Shown here: piece after piece, positions 35,953 to 37,846 of the stretch | Numbering within the stretch: position 1 is the first letter of the stretch | How the letters are laid out: each line of letters begins with the position of its first letter | Assembly (NCBI RefSeq): GCF_026241205.1 | Contig: NZ_JAPFQM010000008.1 | Location: 1 to 37,846 of the forward strand | Reading direction: 5' to 3' | Length of the DNA stretch: 37,846 nucleotides | Source of the DNA: Thermomicrobium sp. 4228-Ro | GTDB lineage: Bacteria; Chloroflexota; Chloroflexia; Thermomicrobiales; Thermomicrobiaceae | Translations under genes and position numbers: made by a program | Notes under the pieces: generated by a model | The model's database searches: none | What the model saw: the letters and a program-made list of their open reading frames with translations, nothing else | What the model was told of the DNA's origin: nothing

Positions 35953-37458
35953 CTAACCCCACGCCCACGACCACCCTCTGGGATCGCTCCCGGAGGCTGT
36001 GACTCGCACACGAAGCACCTCCAGGGCCTGCCGCCGCTCGCTCTCGTCCATCCGTTGGAGGTTGATCCGCACCCGCCGTGCGTACTCGGCGAGTGAAACA
36101 AGTTCGATCTCCTGCCGTTCCCGCTCGGCGAGTGCCTGCTCGATCTCGGTCAGCCGCCGGTGGAGCCGCTCGCGTTCCGTCTCCAGCTCCGCCACCTGCC
36201 GGCGTACGAGCTCCCAAAGCACATCATCGTCGTCCTCGGCGCGGGCGTACCGGCGAACGAGCCGTTCCTGCTGTGCGGCAATCCGCGCCAGCTCCCGTTC
36301 GATACTCGCGCGCTGCCGCTCCACTCCATCGTCACGCGGAGTATGCCGCCGACGCTCCAACTCGGCCTCGATCAGCCGGAGGTCGCCGAGCAGAGCCGAA
36401 ACCTGGTCCCAGATCCAGCGCTCGATCCGATCGGCCGGCACGCGACCCGCGCCGCAGGCACCGCTCGGAAACTGGCGCGAGGAGCAGCGGTAGATCCGAC
36501 GGCCACGATCGACATCGGCATACATTCGTCGTCCACAGACGGCACAGCGAACGAGCCCGCGCAGGAGAAAGAACCGCTCCGCGTTCCGCACCCGCTCGCC
36601 GTGGTTCTGGCGCAACCGCTCCTGGGCGGCCAGCCAGAGGGACCGCTCCACGATCGCCGGCGTGACCCCGTCCGGCAGCCTGAGCCACTCACGCGGATCC
36701 CGCAGACGGGGATTTCGACCTGGCCTGGCCTCCCAGCGCAGTGCCCACGTCTCGCCGATGTATGCCGGATCGGTAAGGATGCGGCGCACCGTAGATTTCC
36801 CCCAGCGTGGCGTGCGACCGTCGCGATACTGACGCCGCGACATTGCTGGCGCTGGTACACCCTCCCCGTTCAGCCTGCGAGCGATCTCGCGCAGAGAGAG
36901 CCCATCAAGGACATACCAGTGATAGATACGGCGCACGACATCCGCCTCGACTTCGCAGACGACACGCCGCCCATCCTCGTGCCGGTAGCCGTAGAGCGGG
37001 ACGGAGGCGGCGAGGAAGACGCCCCGTTCGAGGAGGGCGCGCTTGGCTCGCATGGTGCGCTCACGAATCTGCGTCCACTCACGCTTTGCTGCCCAACCAC
37101 GCACGAACGCGACCAGAGTTCCGGTGTCGTCCTCTGGGAGGCGCTCGGTCACACAGGCCAGCGCCACGCCAGCCAGACCGAGCAGTACCCGCAATGCTGT
37201 CACGTGCTCCGGGTCGCGCGACAGCCGGTCGAGCGCATGGCAGACGACGAGGTCGAAGACGCCACGCTGGGCGTCGGCGAGCAGGCGCTGGAGTTCCAGC
37301 CGTTCCCACACCGTGCCCGAGGCCGTGTCGGCGTAGACCGCGACGACAGTATCGCCGTGCTCGGCGCACCAGGAGCGGCACGACGCCTCCTGCGTCGGCA
37401 AACTCGCGTTGGCAGCCTGCTCGTCAGTCGAGACGCGACAATAAATCGCTGCTCGCAT
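35953..37458 (-). CDS. int: Large serine recombinase / integrase
   Basis: 501 residues. The catalytic domain starts at the N-terminus: AAIYCRVSTDEQAANASLPT with nucleophile Ser10, DTASGTVWERLELQRLLADA, and DLVVCHALDRLSRDPEHVTA with the conserved Arg residues. Residues about 165-265 are the recombinase DNA-binding domain (YHWYVLDGLSLREIARRLNG; STVRRILTDPAYIGE). The zinc-ribbon domain follows (LVRCAVCGRRMYADVDRGRR, RCSSRQFPSGACGAG), with a coiled coil at about 370-450 (ASIERELARIAAQQERLVRR; LETERERLHRRLTEIEQALA), which controls direction in known members. Length and domain order match phage integrases such as phiC31 and Bxb1. ATG 37458 follows AATAGGCAAGCCG. It is last in the leftward lysogeny operon. 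No excision factor could be identified. Confidence 0.93.
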   Translation of the reverse strand: MRAAIYCRVSTDEQAANASLPTQEASCRSWCAEHGDTVVAVYADTASGTVWERLELQRLLADAQRGVFDLVVCHALDRLSRDPEHVTALRVLLGLAGVALACVTERLPEDDTGTLVAFVRGWAAKREWTQIRERTMRAKRALLERGVFLAASVPLYGYRHEDGRRVVCEVEADVVRRIYHWYVLDGLSLREIARRLNGEGVPAPAMSRRQYRDGRTPRWGKSTVRRILTDPAYIGETWALRWEARPGRNPRLRDPREWLRLPDGVTPAIVERSLWLAAQERLRQNHGERVRNAERFFLLRGLVRCAVCGRRMYADVDRGRRIYRCSSRQFPSGACGAGRVPADRIERWIWDQVSALLGDLRLIEAELERRRHTPRDDGVERQRASIERELARIAAQQERLVRRYARAEDDDDVLWELVRRQVAELETERERLHRRLTEIEQALAERERQEIELVSLAEYARRVRINLQRMDESERRQALEVLRVRVTASGSDPRGWSWAWG

Positions 37459-37475
37459 CGGCTTGCCTATTCAAT

Positions 37476-37733
37476 CTACGCTGATTGTACCGGGCCAATC
37501 TCAAAAATGGTAATTGAAGCGTTTGGGTTGCGCTTATTCCACTCGACTACTGCCTTCTCAAGCTGCGCGGCTGCCTCACCATGCAACGCTACCTGGTGCG
37601 TATTTTCGTAATCAAAGTAAACTCTGACCTCGCGAGCGCGCAAGTGGGTACCGCTACTCTCTCGACTGATACCAATGGCCTTGATACGGGAAAGATCAAT
37701 CTTGAGAGCAGCAGAATAAAACTCAGCCCACAT
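37476..37733 (-). CDS. Small protein upstream of the integrase, 85 aa
   Basis: ATG at 37733 follows GGAAAGGAGCTAGCTGTC, a good site; a TTG 60 bases further upstream is open but overlaps the end of the nuclease gene. The stop is 17 bases before the integrase start. The region is clearly more AT-rich than the rest of the window. The protein has AALKIDLSRIKAIGISRESS, REVRVYFDYENTHQVALHGE and AAAQLEKAVVEWNKRNPNAS: beta strands then a helix, resembling in outline the protein at 5309-5575. Function unknown; being co-transcribed with int, a recombination directionality factor is a possibility but nothing in it proves this. Confidence 0.65.
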   Translation of the reverse strand: MWAEFYSAALKIDLSRIKAIGISRESSGTHLRAREVRVYFDYENTHQVALHGEAAAQLEKAVVEWNKRNPNASITIFEIGPVQSA

Positions 37734-37773
37734 GACAGCTAGCTCCTTTCCCCAGCTACACATACAGCCCGTT

Positions 37774-37846
37774 TTACCCTGATTCGCAGCCAATCCCGTC
37801 CCTGTCTCGGTCGAAGCGATGTGGGTCGGGTGGCAGCACCTTGAAT
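37774..37846 (-). CDS. C-terminus of the secreted nuclease: end of the excalibur domain
   Basis: Minus-strand reading from base 37846 gives, after completion of a codon by bases 2 and 1, FKVLPPDPHRFDRDRDGIGC, then ESG and TAA (37774-37776). Asp residues of DRDRDG form the calcium-binding loop and the Cys pairs with that in DLDCSD at the left end. The domain is complete only if bases 37846 and 1 are adjacent. Excalibur domains are extracellular and often close secreted nucleases. Confidence 0.9.
   Translation of the reverse strand, partial: FKVLPPDPHRFDRDRDGIGCESG

Noticed and set aside
36160-37611. Long plus-strand open frame over the integrase (483 codons)
   Set aside because: The minus strand contains all serine recombinase motifs in order; the plus reading has no recognisable domain.
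1-37846. tRNA genes, rRNA, insertion sequences and CRISPR arrays
   Set aside because: Looked for and not seen; no cloverleaf-like CCA-ending segment, transposase motif or regular repeat-spacer array was found by reading.

Overview
The window reads as one complete, high-GC temperate siphovirus (tailed phage) genome that is physically or topologically circular. The evidence for closure is in the two ends: a minus-strand gene runs off base 1 and its missing C-terminus lies, in the same frame and with no base missing or duplicated, at 37774-37846 on the same strand. The host is inferred, not shown: high GC, strong GGAGG ribosome sites, and a Pro/Trp/Tyr-rich module of the type 'FERRVLTYTP...GNVGQHYYRWRY', which I know from secreted proteins of thermophilic Chloroflexota (Thermomicrobia), point to a Thermomicrobium/Sphaerobacter-like bacterium.

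Layout. Minus strand, reading from about 3.35 kb down to 1 and on through 37.85 kb to 35.95 kb: a lysogeny and cargo arm with an XRE repressor, an ImmA/IrrE-type protease, a decayed excalibur-domain fragment, a membrane-anchored protein, a secreted staphylococcal-nuclease/excalibur protein spanning the window ends, a small orphan protein and a large serine integrase. Next to the integrase stop codon lies a 9+2+9 inverted repeat that is a good attP candidate, and beyond it a remnant of a tyrosine recombinase. Plus strand, from a divergent promoter at 3.41-3.44 kb to 35.69 kb: an early block (ribbon-helix-helix regulator, SWIM/DUF6166 protein, RecT-like annealing protein, XRE regulators, replication initiator with an embedded origin-like repeat cluster, RusA resolvase); packaging and head (TerS, TerL, portal, MuF fused to a metallopeptidase-like domain, scaffold, decoration protein, major capsid); head-tail connectors and tail (neck proteins, tail terminator, major tail protein, frameshifted tail assembly chaperone pair, 1370-residue tape measure, distal tail and hub proteins, fibre-like proteins including one with ten 20-residue repeats); and a lysis region (coiled-coil membrane protein, holin-like protein, then a four-gene insert with an HTH-metallophosphoesterase, and a three-part endolysin).

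Genes are packed with ATGA/TGATG overlaps throughout the plus arm, so most of 3.46-35.7 kb looks like one or a few long transcripts. The repressor and RHH protein flank a shared operator region and are the obvious lysis-lysogeny switch; ImmA would be the inducer arm. The features most worth following are the circular closure, the attP candidate with an integrase swap scar, the origin inside the initiator gene, the MuF-metallopeptidase fusion, the cargo between holin and endolysin, and the 20-residue repeat fibre.
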